NCBI GenBank assembly: GCA_023055505.1
Contig: JALIRH010000003.1
Span: 32,490,842-32,554,841 of the forward strand
Reading direction: 5' to 3'
Source of the DNA: Callipepla californica brunnescens
Lineage: Eukaryota > Chordata > Aves > Galliformes > Odontophoridae
DNA: 64,000 bases
Shown: piece after piece, positions 24,401 through 37,000 of the stretch
Position numbering within the stretch: the stretch's first letter is position 1
Layout of the letters: every line of letters starts with the position of its first letter
Made by a program: the position numbers and the translations under genes
Notes under the pieces: generated by a model
The model's database searches: none
Told to the model about the DNA's origin: nothing
The model's input: the letters and a program-made list of their open reading frames with translations, nothing else

Positions 24401-26129
24401 GAATGGATCTGGAATTGGATAGGAGAATGCATACTGACATAGCAGCATTTGTTCTCTTGTCTTGAAAAGCTTATCTGCACGTTTTAAATGCTGTCTTACA
24501 TGTGTGAAGAGGCTGTTGGGTGTTAAAGTATTGTTGGGTTGTCTGCTCTTTGCATTTGTGCTTTGAGCGTTTAGACTTTTATAGAATTGCTAAGTTAACT
24601 CATTTCACTCAGGTCATACAGCTATAGGTGTTACTTGTTCTCTGTGAAAGAGCTGTAGCACATTGCCCACACTCTGGAGCTATGAAGATGTTTCATATCT
24701 TATACTGAGTGGCTCAAGGCTTTGCAAAAGGAGGGGAATAGCATGACTGCTCCAGTTAATTTGGTGAGAGGAATATTTCTTCAGTTGCAGTGAGGACGTT
24801 GCAACAGGTTGAGTCATTGGCTACTTTTTCCCTCTAACCCCTCTTCTTCAGAGTTACCCTCACAGGAGTCCTTTGCCTTGGGTTGATGTCAGATCACAGG
24901 ATGTTTGGTCAGCCTGGGCAGAGCTACTCTGTCTACAGAGTAATGCTTTGTATGCACACTTTCCCACTGATGTTGTACATACAGGGAGTCCTCCCATTTT
25001 TCCTTAGAGTCTAGCCAATTGGAAGTGCAAACATAATGTTTGTAGGTAAAAGAAAGCCTCCCACTCTCCATTGCACAAGTATAAGGAAAAGAGATAGAAA
25101 CACTGTGCTACTTCGCCCACTGCCTAGTGCTGTAGGGACAGCACTTGGCTCAGGACCTGGCTGAGACATAAGCAGAAAGCAGTGGGTGATGAAGCAGATG
25201 TAGCAGGGGTTATGGCCCTACATGTGCTTCTCCAGCACAGCTTGTGCCAAGGACAACTGCATCTTACCTGCACGGTTGGTCCTTCAGATGGATCACAGCC
25301 CTGGCTCCACAGCAAACCTGAGTACTGGCAAGGGGTGTGGTAAATACTGTGGGCTGCTTCACATTTATAAACTGGTCTAATAAACTCTTGAAAAATGTCT
25401 TCCAGCTTTACAATAAACCTGAAATCAAGTGACTCAAAAGACATTGCACTACATCTGAATCCCCGTCTGAAGAATAAAGTCTTTGTCAGAAATTCTTATC
25501 TTAATGACAGCTGGGGAGAAGAAGAAAAGGACGTCGCTGATTTCCCTTTCAGTCCAGGGATGTACTTTGAGGTAAGGTTAACTGAAGGGCGGGGTCAGAC
25601 TTGTAATTCTACCAAAAGAACAGTAGCATTGGTGCTTAAATGCCACGCTGATGCAGTTTTGATGAATAAAACTGCCATTCTTGCATTTCAGATGCCTCAG
25701 TAACGTTAGGGTTTAATGGGATTGTGGGACACAAAGATTTGACTTCGTTTTAATGACAGCCATCTCCTCCTGATTTCTTTTAAATAATTGCAAGAATTCA
25801 GTTGCTTGGACAAAGTCTTAATTAAATGCTATTGAAGCTTCGCTTTTTTAATATTTCTTTTGCATGAAAGTATATATATATATTTTTTTTTTTAACAGAA
25901 GCAGGGCTTGCCCAAGTCCACAGTAGACTGTCACGTTGTTTTTTCATGTCTTAACCAAACTCTTTTTTTTTTTTTCCAGGTGATCATTTTCTGTGATGCC
26001 CACCAGTTCAAAGTTGCTGTTAATGGCGTTCACACCCTGGAATACAAGCATCGTTTTAAACAACTTGAAAAGATCAACCTGCTGGAAGTCACAGGAGATG
26101 TTCAGTTATTAGATGTGAGGAGCTGGTAG
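15410..26129 (+). CDS. LGALS8: Galectin-8 (tandem-repeat galectin), complete coding sequence
   Basis: Coding exons: 15410-15451, 18335-18423, 19166-19376, 19986-20102, 21930-21986, 22066-22092, 23410-23498, 25406-25571 and 25980-26129; all are GT-AG and in phase. Total 948 nt, 315 aa; the short human isoform is 317 aa. The ATG at 15410 (exon starts at 15329) is supported by an in-frame TGA 18 nt upstream and by the galectin-8-like MM start. The N-domain (about 15-152) carries H64, N66, R68, N78, W85 and E88. R44, Q46 and R58 match the human residues that bind sulfated or sialylated galactosides. The C-domain (about 182-315) carries H227, N229, R231, N240, W247 and E250 and ends LLDVRSW. The linker is short, about 28 residues from two small exons. 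No signal peptide is present, as expected for unconventional secretion. Known roles: binding beta-galactosides on integrins and other glycoproteins, and marking damaged vesicles for autophagy via NDP52 in mammals. Confidence 0.98.
15452..18334 (+). other. LGALS8 intron after the start-codon exon
   Basis: A 2.9-kb intron without recognised repeats. It contains a 166-codon ORF on the minus strand (16132-16632) with low-complexity Ser/Thr/Pro/Leu composition and no recognisable domain, which I do not call as a gene. Confidence 0.6.
20509..20531. repeat. 23-bp perfect palindrome in an LGALS8 intron
   Basis: CAGGTCATTAG, one central A, then the exact complement give 11-bp arms. TTCA and TGAA outside the arms extend it with a small bulge. 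A binding site for a dimeric factor or a hairpin is possible. AGGTCA is also a nuclear-receptor half-site, so an everted pair could be read here. Only the symmetry is directly seen. Confidence 0.75.
21127..21714 (+). mobile_element. Solo LTR of an avian endogenous retrovirus
   Basis: The sequence opens TGTTGTGGTTTAACTCAGC and closes near ACCAGGACA, giving TG...CA ends. Between them lie the hallmarks I know from a common avian LTR family: an AAGTTGAGATAAAAG stretch, a GGACATCCCTTTGG segment and a GTTATCAACA segment near the end. It is about 590 bp with an A-rich expansion at about 21293-21325. No internal retroviral genes are present, so it is a solo LTR left by recombination. The likely class is ERVL-like, with low certainty. 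It lies between LGALS8 exons ending at 20102 and starting at 21930. A flanking target duplication is not clear. Confidence 0.7.
23084..23300 (-). mobile_element. CR1 LINE 3' end fragment
   Basis: Read on the minus strand it gives the standard CR1 end: a GTGACGGAGCACTGG segment, CACAGGCTGCACAGAGAGG, GGAGTCTCCTTCTCTGGAG and then GGTCCCTTCCAACACCTAC. It is truncated at its 5' end, as most CR1 copies are, and lies about 110 bp before the LGALS8 exon at 23410. It shares a distinctive GTGACGGAGCACTG segment with the copy at 28905-29109. Confidence 0.92.
23808..23890 (-). mobile_element. Short CR1 fragment
   Basis: The plus strand shows ATAGAATTGTAGAATGGTTTG followed by a compacted CR1 tail and CACCTCCCATTATACCAGG. 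This is the complement of an older CR1 3' end with an internal deletion. It lies in the LGALS8 intron after exon 23410-23498. Confidence 0.75.
24819..24949 (+). repeat. Unidentified repeat, inverted-pair copy A
   Basis: About 131 bp match the reverse complement of 28773-28908 at roughly 85-90% by eye. The best block is near-identical and covers AGATCACAGGATGTTTGG through GCAGAGCTACTCTGTC. It contains a 16-bp palindrome at 24926-24941 (ACTCTGT/ACAGAGT arms). I do not recognise the family. It lies in the intron before the LGALS8 exon at 25406. Confidence 0.8.
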
Positions 26130-27170
26130 TTCTTTTCAGTCAGTACTAAATGAATTAATCCTATTCTTACAGCAGTTCTTCTGTCAAGTACAAACTGATA
26201 CCAACTCATGCTGAGCCTGTTTTTATCCAGGCTTCTGTGTCAGTCTGAGTTAGGTGAGTACCAGAACTGCTGCGAGATTAAATCCTCCACTAGTTTCCAG
26301 TATCCTGGCAAGCTAAATGTCTGCTCAGATAAATCACCTGCATTACTGAACCTAGCAATATGAAAATGGTGCATCGTACTGTGTCTTAGCAGTTGCGCTC
26401 AGTATGATTAACTACTATAGTCATTCCTTAACAATGTACATTCAAAAAGTGAAGTAGAAGTAGAAAGTAGAATGAAACAGAATATGAAGATGTATCTATT
26501 CACCCTCAAAGGGTGATGGATTAGTTATGAAATTATTATGAAATATATTCTGCTTAATTTATATTAGCAATTATAACCTTTTGGCCCTAACTGGTCCTCG
26601 TGGAAAGCAAGGAGAGATGTGATCAACTTAGCCTGCTGCTGCAGTAGTACCTCCCAGTTATGTCATCTCCTGCTTGTAAGTACGTGGCTTAAATCAGAGC
26701 AGCACTTCTAGCTTTTAGTTTTCCAAAGTGAAGCAAATGAAAATGATTTAGCTGGTTCTGATGCACTGACTTTGGAATGCTTATTTGATCAGAAATGGCT
26801 CCCAGCTGTGCTGTGGTTGCTCAGGGACAAAAGTAGACGTCTGTTTTGTTTTAAAGTGTATGAACCCAGATACCCCAAGCTGAGACTTGGATTCTCATCA
26901 GTAGAACAGAGAACTAATCCTTTTGCAGTCTTGTATTAAAACACTACTTAAAGCTGTTCCTGTTTGACCAGTTTTCCTTACAACTGTCAGTCTTTATTTT
27001 TATATATGCTTATTTTTAAAAATAAGTAAATTACTGCTGGCTGTCAGTGCTTGCCTAAGGGTTGTTTCTATTTATTTTAACAGCTCCTGAAAGAATGAGT
27101 TTTGACAATAAGATGTACTTAAAAAGCTGTTTAAGATAAAACTACCAGGTAGAGTATATAAAAAAGCGTA

Positions 27171-27176
27171 AATAAA
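27171..27176 (+). terminator. LGALS8: LGALS8 polyadenylation signal AATAAA
   Basis: A canonical hexamer about 1.04 kb after the galectin-8 stop codon, in an A-rich setting. It gives a plausible 3'UTR of about 1.06 kb and places the transcript end near 27195. I noticed no earlier canonical signal between 26130 and here. Confidence 0.6.
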
Positions 27177-27199
27177 AATAACAGCTGCGAGCTATACTT

Positions 27200-27870
27200 T
27201 TCTCCAAATGTAGTTAAATAGTTATAATCCCTGTTTGGCTCATAATCCCTCATTTTGCTTAGTGTCTTACCTCTGACTTGAGGCCCATTTCCACTCTGAC
27301 AAGTTCATGAGCTATGGAGCAGTTAGTGTGAGTAGGCCTGCACCTTGGCTGTGCCACACGTGTGGCCTGGCCTTCATGTGCTGACCTCTAAGGATAAACT
27401 GAGCTGGCTGATTGGAATAGAGGAGCCTGTAGGCCGCTCCCACTTGGTGAGGGCTGTTACACCACCTGTGCATCCTTGCCTTTATCTATTTAAAAGTTCA
27501 GCAAGACGTTCTCACGTGAACATCAGCATGAATAGAGCTGTTTTCTTTCAGGACTTTCTTGTAGCTTTCTTTTCAGAATCTTCAGTGAGTTCACTTTTTA
27601 CTTCAGTAAAAAGAACAGAAATGTACATTCTCAGAATTGCAGTGGATGGGTTCAGTGAGTACTGTGCTTCTGTTGAAGCAGGACTGCCCCTACAGAGATA
27701 GGGAGTGCTGTCCCAGCTGCAGGATATTCATGGACAGTCTCCCACATTGTCTGTCCGTGGACAGAATCTGTTAATAGCTTGCTTTCCTTTCCTAATGTTA
27801 AAGGAAGAGCAAGTTAAGGGAAGTCATCTGATGACAAAAAACTGAACCCTAGAGCATCCAGAAATAAGAA
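27200..27870. other. Spacer between convergent LGALS8 and HEATR1 3' ends
   Basis: About 0.7 kb separates the two predicted cleavage sites. It contains an open stretch at 27345-27701 with no recognisable domain. No repeat was recognised. Confidence 0.5.
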
Positions 27871-27890
27871 AGCCACATTCTTACAGTATT

Positions 27891-27896
27891 TTTATT
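27891..27896 (-). terminator. HEATR1: HEATR1 polyadenylation signal AATAAA
   Basis: TTTATT on the plus strand gives AATAAA on the minus strand, about 110 nt after the HEATR1 stop at 28004-28006. It implies a very short 3'UTR of roughly 130 nt. Confidence 0.6.
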
Positions 27897-28003
27897 AAAA
27901 GATCTTAGATCAGATAAAAATCAGTATGACAATTTGCCTGTAGCACACGGCACGTGTGAAGTTAGCACAGTTCAGACAAAGTATAAAAACAAAGGGGACG
28001 AAC

Positions 28004-31000
28004 TTAGAAGTAGCTTTGGAGTGGCTCTCCCAAAATGACTTCCAGTTGCTGAATTGTTTTCTGACACTGCTGTCCAACTTCTTCACATTCATCTAGAAAA
28101 AGAAAGAAAGCAGGACGTAAGTAGAAGAGTGATTACAAATCTACCCTAGGAAGACCTCATCCCTCAAGGTTCGGAACTGTCTTCAAACACCAGGTCTGAA
28201 ATTGTTCAAAAATATTTTGTCACCACCTCAGGAGGTAGGCAGTTCATTTATACTGTAACACTGATCTGGAATATGCAACTTTGGAGGCTCTAATGCTGAG
28301 GATGCAACCATAATTTAACTAACTGAACTTCATAAGGGGGGTGGATATGACCCATTCCACTTTGCACCCTGCGGTTTAAGGTACCCTATACTAATGCATG
28401 CAATTTATGCAGCTACAGCAATTATCTTGTCTGAATCTTTGAATTATACAGTGTTCCTTTTGGTCACAGGCCAGTTGCCTGCCTCCAGTAAGGTCATTTT
28501 AAAATATTACCTTCCATAAGCTCAGCTAAAAATGGAATAGATTCTGGTAGCAGGACCAGGTAGTTCTCCTTCAGTTTTTCTGCAACTTCGAGCAAAGCAA
28601 GCAGAGCAGCAAATCGGACCTAAAACAAAACAATCTCTGTAAGGAAACATCTCCAACATCGTTCCATCTCCTGAAAACACACCTAGCTTTTTAAATAAGC
28701 CTTCCCCTACGAAGGAAACTATTTTAAGCTAATGTAAATCTAAACATCTGGATTAAGATGTCATACATGGAAAAAGCATTACTCTGTAGACAGAGTAGCT
28801 CTGCCCAGGCTGACCAAACATCCTGTGATCTGACATCTCCGTGGCAAAGGACTCCTTTGTGGGTAGCTCTGGAGAAGAGGGGGTAGAGGGGAAAAAAGGG
28901 AAATGGCCACAAACTGAAGCATAGGAAGTTCTGCACAAATGTGCATGGGAACTTCTTCACAGTGCAGTGACGGAGCACTGACACAGGCTGCACAGAGAGG
29001 TGGTAGAGTTTAAGGCTTACCTGTGCAACCTGGGCTAGGGAACTGCTTTGACAGGGGGTTGGACTCAGTGATCTCTAGAGGTCCTTTCCAACCCCTACAG
29101 TTCTGTGAAGCAGCTGTTGCTTGAAGTTAACTGACAAAAGTCTTTAACTTCCCTTTACAATGCTGCTTTGTTCCACTGTTTCACCATGTCTTAACATAGT
29201 ACAAGCTGAAAAAAGTACTCTGCATGATACAACGAGGCAAATAGGCAGGTCATGACAAAAGCTTCTTTTATAAACATCTCTGAAGTTTCATAAATAACTG
29301 CCTTCTAGTTTCCTCTCTTTCCTTATAAACAAACAGGTTAGTTCTCATTCAAAGCAACTACCAAATAAATCAACAACAACAACAAACCTATTAACACAAG
29401 CCAATCATACTGAAGATATTCAGAGGTGGAAGATTAACTGCTGAAGTAAGAGTAGAAGGATGCGTTGCACGCATCTCTGGAACTTGGCAAAATACAATTT
29501 CAGTATTTTAGCAGTGATTTCACTAACCCACTTCTGTTGTTCAGGGCACTTAACATTTTCTAATGCAAGAGAGAAAAATACATTCTGATGGCTCCCAACC
29601 TTAGAAGAAGTGTGCCTCATTTTCAGCAGGATGTGGTAATTCAGTGGTTTCCAAAGAGAATCATCTGCCATTGCCACCGAGAACTGAGCTATGCAGGGTA
29701 CCAAGTGTGCTGTCACTCTTTCCTGGAATTTCTTATCTCCGCCAAGCATGTTCTCCAGCTGTGGAAGTAAGATGTTTGTCACAGAGATCCAGGCTCAGAT
29801 AAACATAATTCGAAGTGTTGCTTCTAGCGTGGGCTTTCAAGCACTGAAGAGATGGGTCAAAGAGCAACCATCAGTGGGAATGTGCTGAACAATATCCATG
29901 AACTTCATGGACTGAAGAAGTTTAGAAAGAGGACAATAGAATTAGTAATCCAAAGCTTTAACTGTGACATTATCATCGGTAGCCAAAAGGCAATTAATGA
30001 ATTCCTCCTGTTTTGTGAAGGGAGAGGATTGAGGCCTGAGAGGTGGCTGTTGGTTTTCTTTTTCTTTTTAATCCTTCATACAGAAAAAATATCTGACACA
30101 CATTGCTCTTCTGGGTTTGTAATTACCTGATCAACTAGAGGCATCATCAGGGTTTCTGCTCTTTCCTTACTTAGAAACTTCTGGGTATCAAACAGGAAGA
30201 GCTTATGCAGACAGTCCACGGTGAACTGCAGCAGCAAACAGCTCTTTTCGGTGCTGTTCTCAGAGTCAAAGAAAGCTTCATCTGTATAGAAAAGGAAGAG
30301 CAGACAAAGAAAAATCACGAAAATGAGAAATGCCTAAGCTAGAAATTAGCTTTGTTTACAACAAATAATAAGGTTGTTCTCAGTTATGTACTCATTGTTT
30401 AGAGTGATAAATGTGGATGCATTAGCTAAAGGTCAGATAATATACTGCCCTAGAAGGACTGTCGCTGCAATGCACAACCAGCTGGCTGATAAAAGGAGTT
30501 ACCCCCAGGCTACAGGAAAAGTCCATGGCTGTACCTGTAGCTATGGGGAGTCTTTATAAAAGAAAGAAGAAATAAGTGAAAGATGAGTGCAGTGAAACTA
30601 AATGCTGTAAGGTTAAGCTTTCAACAGCTATGCTTAGTCTGTCAGTGTTTCTCTGTAGTTAGTAACTGAAAACTTACCAGTTTTTGAAATGTTGAGCTGA
30701 TTCAGCATCTCAGCAAAGGGCTTCACTAAGTGACCAGCAAACAGGGTAAAGAGACCCTTGAGCTTGTCTGCAATGCAGTCTGCTAACCGGTGGAACGTCA
30801 GCAATCTGTCCTTCAGGGCACTCTCAGTTTTGGACCAGTCAAAAAGCTGAAAGTGAAAGGCAGGTTAGCTCACTCCCAAAGAATGCAAAGATGCTGATAC
30901 TGATAGATAGTATTTAAACTCCTTACCTTGAAGAAAAGGGGTCTGAAAGATGCCTCAGACAGTTTCATAACCATAGTTATTAGACAATCAATAATGTAAG

Positions 31001-34000
31001 TCTCTGTTCTCCCAACTTCCTCCAGATCATCCTAGAAGAATTAGAAAACACAGTTCCAAGTCTGAAATGTAAGAACGAGAGCTTCCAAAGCATGTTTCTA
31101 ACTTAGGCAAAATACCTGAACATATTCTCTACCCTCATGAACAGTATCAGAACAGAATAATTACAGCTCAAAAGAACTAACATAATTGGCAAGTACAAGC
31201 TGATGTGCCTCTGTTCATTCCCCTGTCCAAGCTACCTGGGCATGCTCTGTTCGGAAGTCCAGGGCTTTCATAAAAAATGCTGTCAGCTCTGCCTGATGGG
31301 AGGTCAGGTGCTCCTTCTCCATCACGATGATGTGCTCCTTCAGTACATTCATAAGGGGACCCAGGCAGTTCTGACGAAACAAAAGCAAGGCAAAGACAAA
31401 TGTCACGCCGACGCAAGCCAAGAAACAAAATAAGGCAGTTTGATTTTGCACTGCTTATATTTACTCATGGGAATGCTAACAATAAAACCTCTCTTTGCTG
31501 TACTTTTTGGGGGGAGCAGTTAAGTCAATAGTATTTCTGAAGAGAGTCTGTTCTCACTCCCACCCTGGAGATACAGCAGTCAAGTCTGAAAGGGCTGCAC
31601 CTTCAGGGCCAGAAACAAAGCCCAAATGAAAGTGATTCCTGACTCATTTCAAGGCATTTGCAAATGGGATTATCTTTGAAGCATTCATCATTTGACACTA
31701 AACTAGTGCATTTCTCCTAGGTATGATTTTCCTGACTTGCTTTTGCAAGTCCGTAGCAGTGCATGTGGTGTCTGTTTTATATATGTAAACAAAACTTCAT
31801 GGATAACACACACGCACACACACAGAGGTGCTTCAGCTGTTGCTGAATGGGGTTTGCACTGATGTTTCTTACTGCCACCCCAGTGAACAGGCTGCAAGTG
31901 GGCAAGAGGGGACACAACTGGGACTGCTGGCCCAAACTGTCCAAAATGGTGTTCTGCACCATGTAATGCCACTCTCAGCAATAAAACTAGGGAGTTTATA
32001 TAAAGAAGCCATTTCTTGAGACTGGTCGGACACCTGCCTGCCAATGACTGCTTCTGCACTGCTTGTTTCTTTCGTACTGGTTACATTGTCTTTAAATCCA
32101 CATATTTTTTTTTCCTCAGTTCAGCCTTTCCAGTTCTCCCCCCCACCCCATAGTGGAAGGTGAGCACGCAACTTAGTTACAATAGAAAAGAATGAAGAAA
32201 TTCTCACCTTCCGGGTTTTTGCCACTTCACTGTAACACTTAGTAACTGCAGGCAGGAGTATTCTGGGAGCAAGCTTTGTAGCTAGGATAGTTTTCAATGA
32301 CATTACACGTAGGCTTATCTGGGAAGAAGGACCAAACTCGACCACGATCTTCTCCAGGCGGACAACCTGTCAGGAAATCCAGCAGAAGTCGAGCAACTAA
32401 CACAACTTCAGTAAATTCTTAAACAACTTAAACAACAGTAAATTCAGTAAACAACTTATTTTCCAAATTTTACAAGTGCAAGCATTTTGGAATTTTGTTA
32501 CCACTTGGAGCACAGTACAGTGGGATTTGTGTGTGCAGTCCTGTTTTCAGAGACAAAGACTGAAAAAATGCATGTGTCAGTGGCAGATGGTCAGAATCAC
32601 TTCACTGAGCTGTTAATCAGATAGACACACTGCTGAAATCATGGACACTACAAAACGAGCCTTCAGGATTCAGCTCTGTTCCCAAAGAAGCAAACTAAAC
32701 CCAGGAGAGGGAAGTGCAGACTCCTGTGTTCAGTATCTTAGTGATCTGGGTATGAACGTGAGTAGAAAAAGTAACAGGTAATGAACTTACACTTAAATGA
32801 ATGGCACGCAGTCCTACTTAAGTTTCAAAGCGAGACAAAAACAATCTTCAGCTTCTAGGAACTGGAATAATACTGTGGGAGCCCTACATGTCTGCACGAG
32901 TCAGATGGCTCACCTGCAGCAAACAGTCCGTGAGGTAAGGACTGAGGAAGTGTGGCAATGTTTCTGCGACCTTCAGCAGAGCAGTCACAGCACTCAGCAA
33001 GTAAATCTCACTGGAGATCAGCTCCTTCTTACTTTTTAAAGTCTTCAACAGTGCTGGCATCAGCCTGTGAGTGGGCAAACATAAATACAGAACAGTGAAA
33101 ACACTGACCATTTGGAGGCACATTTAATATCTCAAGATACAGTGTTTAAGCCTTTAGGGACAACGTGCATGTTTTTACATGTGCGATTATGAAAAATCTA
33201 TTCTGTACTATTCTGTTTTTTTGAAAGCTGCTAGGTTTACTCAAAAGATTTAATGACATTGAAGAAATTGCTGTTTGCAATTAGAAATAAGCCTCAAGAA
33301 CAACATGTTAGATGCTTGAATTCTGCTTGAGCAGACAGAACAAAATACCATGCAGAGTTTTCAGTGGTACCATTCTCATGTTTTTAAATACAATCAATTC
33401 CATCAGGGCAGCAGAGTCCCTAACAGACATTATAGAAGCCTCCTACAATTTGCCTGCTATCTTAGTTCTATGAGCAGGAACCACTTCAAGCACTATGAAT
33501 GTCTTTGCTTCTATGTACACAACACACACGAGGGCAGACTGCTGCTTAGCCTGTATCAGTATTCCTTGTTTAGCAAAACGTAACTATTGTCTCCTGCTGT
33601 TGATGCTGTTCAAAAAAACCCAGCTATACCTTGGAAGCTGAGGGATTACTTGGGCCTTCAGCGTACAGGTGACCTCAGCTATACAGAGCAAAGCACTTCC
33701 CATCACGTTCTTTTCCTCCTTCTCTGAAGAAACCAGATCGATGGCAGTTTTCAGAACAGGTACAAATGGCAGTGGATTTTCTGTGCCAAAACCTTTGCAG
33801 AGCAGCTTGAGGCTGAACAGAGCAGTCTGCCTGTTGATGACTTGTTCCTCCTTCTCTTCCTTTCTTTTACACTGCACAATAGCGATGAGCTCAGGAACTA
33901 GTTCCAAAAGCTGACGGACCTGAGAGCACAAGGGAACACACACTTCAAACATGCAGTTAGAACTCAGACTCTCCAAGGTAATTATGGACGGACAGACTGT

Positions 34001-37000
34001 ATCTCACTGCTTCTCAATGGCTACCTGGCAGCCTTGGCACTGGTACTTGACATTACACAGTATAAACCACTCTAAAGCAATCTCTCTGTTTTTCTGCTAA
34101 AGGAATGGAGTTAACTGCTTCAGCTCACCTGGCTCTTCTGCCACCTTGTGCGCTGCTGGACCTTGTTGTTCAATAGGTCCATTGCCTTACGTCTCACAGA
34201 TGGGAGCTGATTTGTCATTAGCCCCCTAATTACAGGGATGAAGGTTTCTGTTGGCAATAAGGCATTGACCTGCAGGAGAGCACAAACAGAACAACGCTAT
34301 GAGTGCCTTTCTGTGCACTGCCACACAGCGTTCAAAGTAGGGCAGGCAGACTCTCCTCAACTTTCTACATAGGTTTCAGAATGAAAGAAGAGGACAGACC
34401 GGCAATGCTGCATCTGAGGCAAGCAAAAAAAACAAAGAACGTTCCAGTTACAGCACTTAAGGAAGACAGAAAAATCTTCATAAGGGAGACAGAAATAATT
34501 TCTTCACAGCACTGTTAGCGCTACTGGGTAATCAGCCCTATTCTACAACCAGACTTCTGATCAGAAAAAGAGGAGAAAGAAAAGCACACTGAGCATTTCT
34601 CTGTTTAAATTCCAAATAGAAATGTACTGCAATTCTTTAAGAATTAGTTAAGACCACTTTAAGAGTTAACAGTGAGAAACACTGCCCGAGGGCTACTGTT
34701 CTCCACCAGACAGATGCTGAGATGACTGCTTCCAGCCAGCAGAATACAAAGGAGAAGAAAAAGGCATTCCTGATTTCTTTTTTCTGCTCCCATATGAATT
34801 CAAACAACAGTGCACCATGCAATGAAGATTATTACTAATCCAGCAAAAATATTCCTAGGAGTGTTACAATTGTATTCATAAATAAAAGCAGGAATATCCC
34901 ACTGCTAACAAGGGCCAACGAAACATACTTTATCCAGCATATCATAGGACTTGTTAAGCAGAACCCTCCAAAATTTGGCTGTTGGTTTGTCTGCATTTCC
35001 TTCCACTGAGGATGCCACTGTGTTTATATAGTGAAGAACATCTTCCAGTAGCCTAGACAGAAAGGAACAATCTTTCAGTAAATAACAGATACTCTCAGGT
35101 AATCAACTTTGTTCCTGGAAAGCACAAAATTTTACAAACAGAACAGCAATAATAAAGGAAAATGAAACACCCACTGGAGAGACTGGAAGATCACATATAC
35201 ATATTGACAAAACCTTATGGCAGTAAGGAAAACCATATGCGTGTGTTAAATAAATCTACATGGCACCCCCCAAATTAGCACCCACCTACAAAAGTAGGTC
35301 TACTTAAGAATGTGAAAATAAAAATAACCTGGGAATACACCATGTTTAAAAATAAGCATTTCAAATGTGTCCTACATCCCTTTTCACTCTTTTCACTTAG
35401 AATAAACATAAAACTTCAGCCTCCCCAAGAGAAACCCTCGATTTTGCATCATTCACCATTATAACCCAATGACTGCAGTCGTAATCTGCATTTACTGTTT
35501 GTTTTTTACATCAAGATAGGGTCATCCATTAATAATATTTTCCTTTTTTAGAAATAAAGCAATATATTTTTCTGAAAATGTCGAATTCTTTTAGACTTCA
35601 TCATCAACAACAAAACAATTACGGACAAGTAGGTAAATAAGCACAATCAGAAATACAGAAATAGTATCTTTTAAGAAGAAAATACTCCATGTAAAAAAAA
35701 AACAATAGAAAGGTAACCTTAATGTAATTAATACTGCTTGTTGCTGGGAGCCATATTAAAAGTACCCTCAGAAAATATTTGGGAAAGAACATTCTGATGG
35801 GACTACACTGAAAAAAACAATGCCAGGTTGCAGTAAAGGACAAGAACAGCAGGAGAGGAGCAGACGTGAAGCATACCTCTGTTCCAACTTCTGTAGCTCT
35901 TCTGTTTCTTCACATTCAACTACCTTGTTTAAAAAGGAAGAATGAAAATGTTAACTGTGAAAACCGAGCTCTCCATATTTGAAGAAAATCAAAGAACTGC
36001 AGGCAATATAGCCATAGAAGTAAATCTGTATTTCACATTGGTGACTAATTCTCAGTTGAAATGCTGGAAAGCACTTCTAGCTGGATCCACAGACTAACTT
36101 TTAACAACTTTATCTTTTTGGAGTTCATAGTGTAAGTCCCAGACGAAGCTAGGAATTGCACAGTCTGTGAGTGAAAATTCAGTCTCCATAAAGCCAGTGA
36201 GAATTCACTGAGTCCCTTCTTTTTTACCTTTTCAATTGCACAAACCAAGTCTACCTGCAAAGGCCCTATTAAAAAATGATGAAAATTACTGAGATGTTTC
36301 AAAGCTGTGTAAATTAACGTGTCAGCAATAGACACTACTGAGCAGTGCATTCTTCCCACCTCTTTGAAAACAAAACCATACTAAAAATCAAATTAAATCT
36401 TATCCATTACAGCACGGCACAGCAACTTAATGTGATCAGTTTAAAAGCAGTCTGCCATATTACCTTTTTCACCAAACTCTGAGAAGTTAGAAGTTGTGAC
36501 ATGAAGGAGACTGACAAGTATTTGAAATGCCGAAGTTGTTTGTCTGAGTGAGACTCAACATTAAAAAGCTGCCCATCCTGGTTTTTTAGCTTTGTCTTGC
36601 ATGTTCTTGATTTTTTTGGCCCAGGATCATCTGTTGAAAAGATTCCCAAAACAATTTACAGACAAGAAAGAAGGACATTTGATTTCTGATTACAGAAACA
36701 AAGGAAAATTACAGCCAAGTGGCAATCAAGGACAGTTATTCTGCAGCATTCAAAATCATGGTAAAGTTCCAAAAAAGATGCTCTGAAATGCTACAAAAGA
36801 TCATTTTTTCTGTTCTAACAGCTGCAAGAGCAGCAGTGCCATCTGATCATTTTACATGAACAATCTTTCTTCTTGGTTCTCAAACTACAGCACACTGACT
36901 ACAAACAAGAGAGGCTTCTGAGGAAGACAAGCGCTCTATGTAAAATCATTGTAAGATCTGCTTTCACTGTCATTAGCAGATCCTTCCTGGCTAAGAAAGC

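Noticed and set aside
25572..25703. Open reading frame continuing from LGALS8 exon 25406-25571 into the intron
   Set aside because: A good GTAAGG donor and the in-phase exon at 25980, which completes the C-terminal lectin domain, show this is intron sequence. Retention would truncate the domain.
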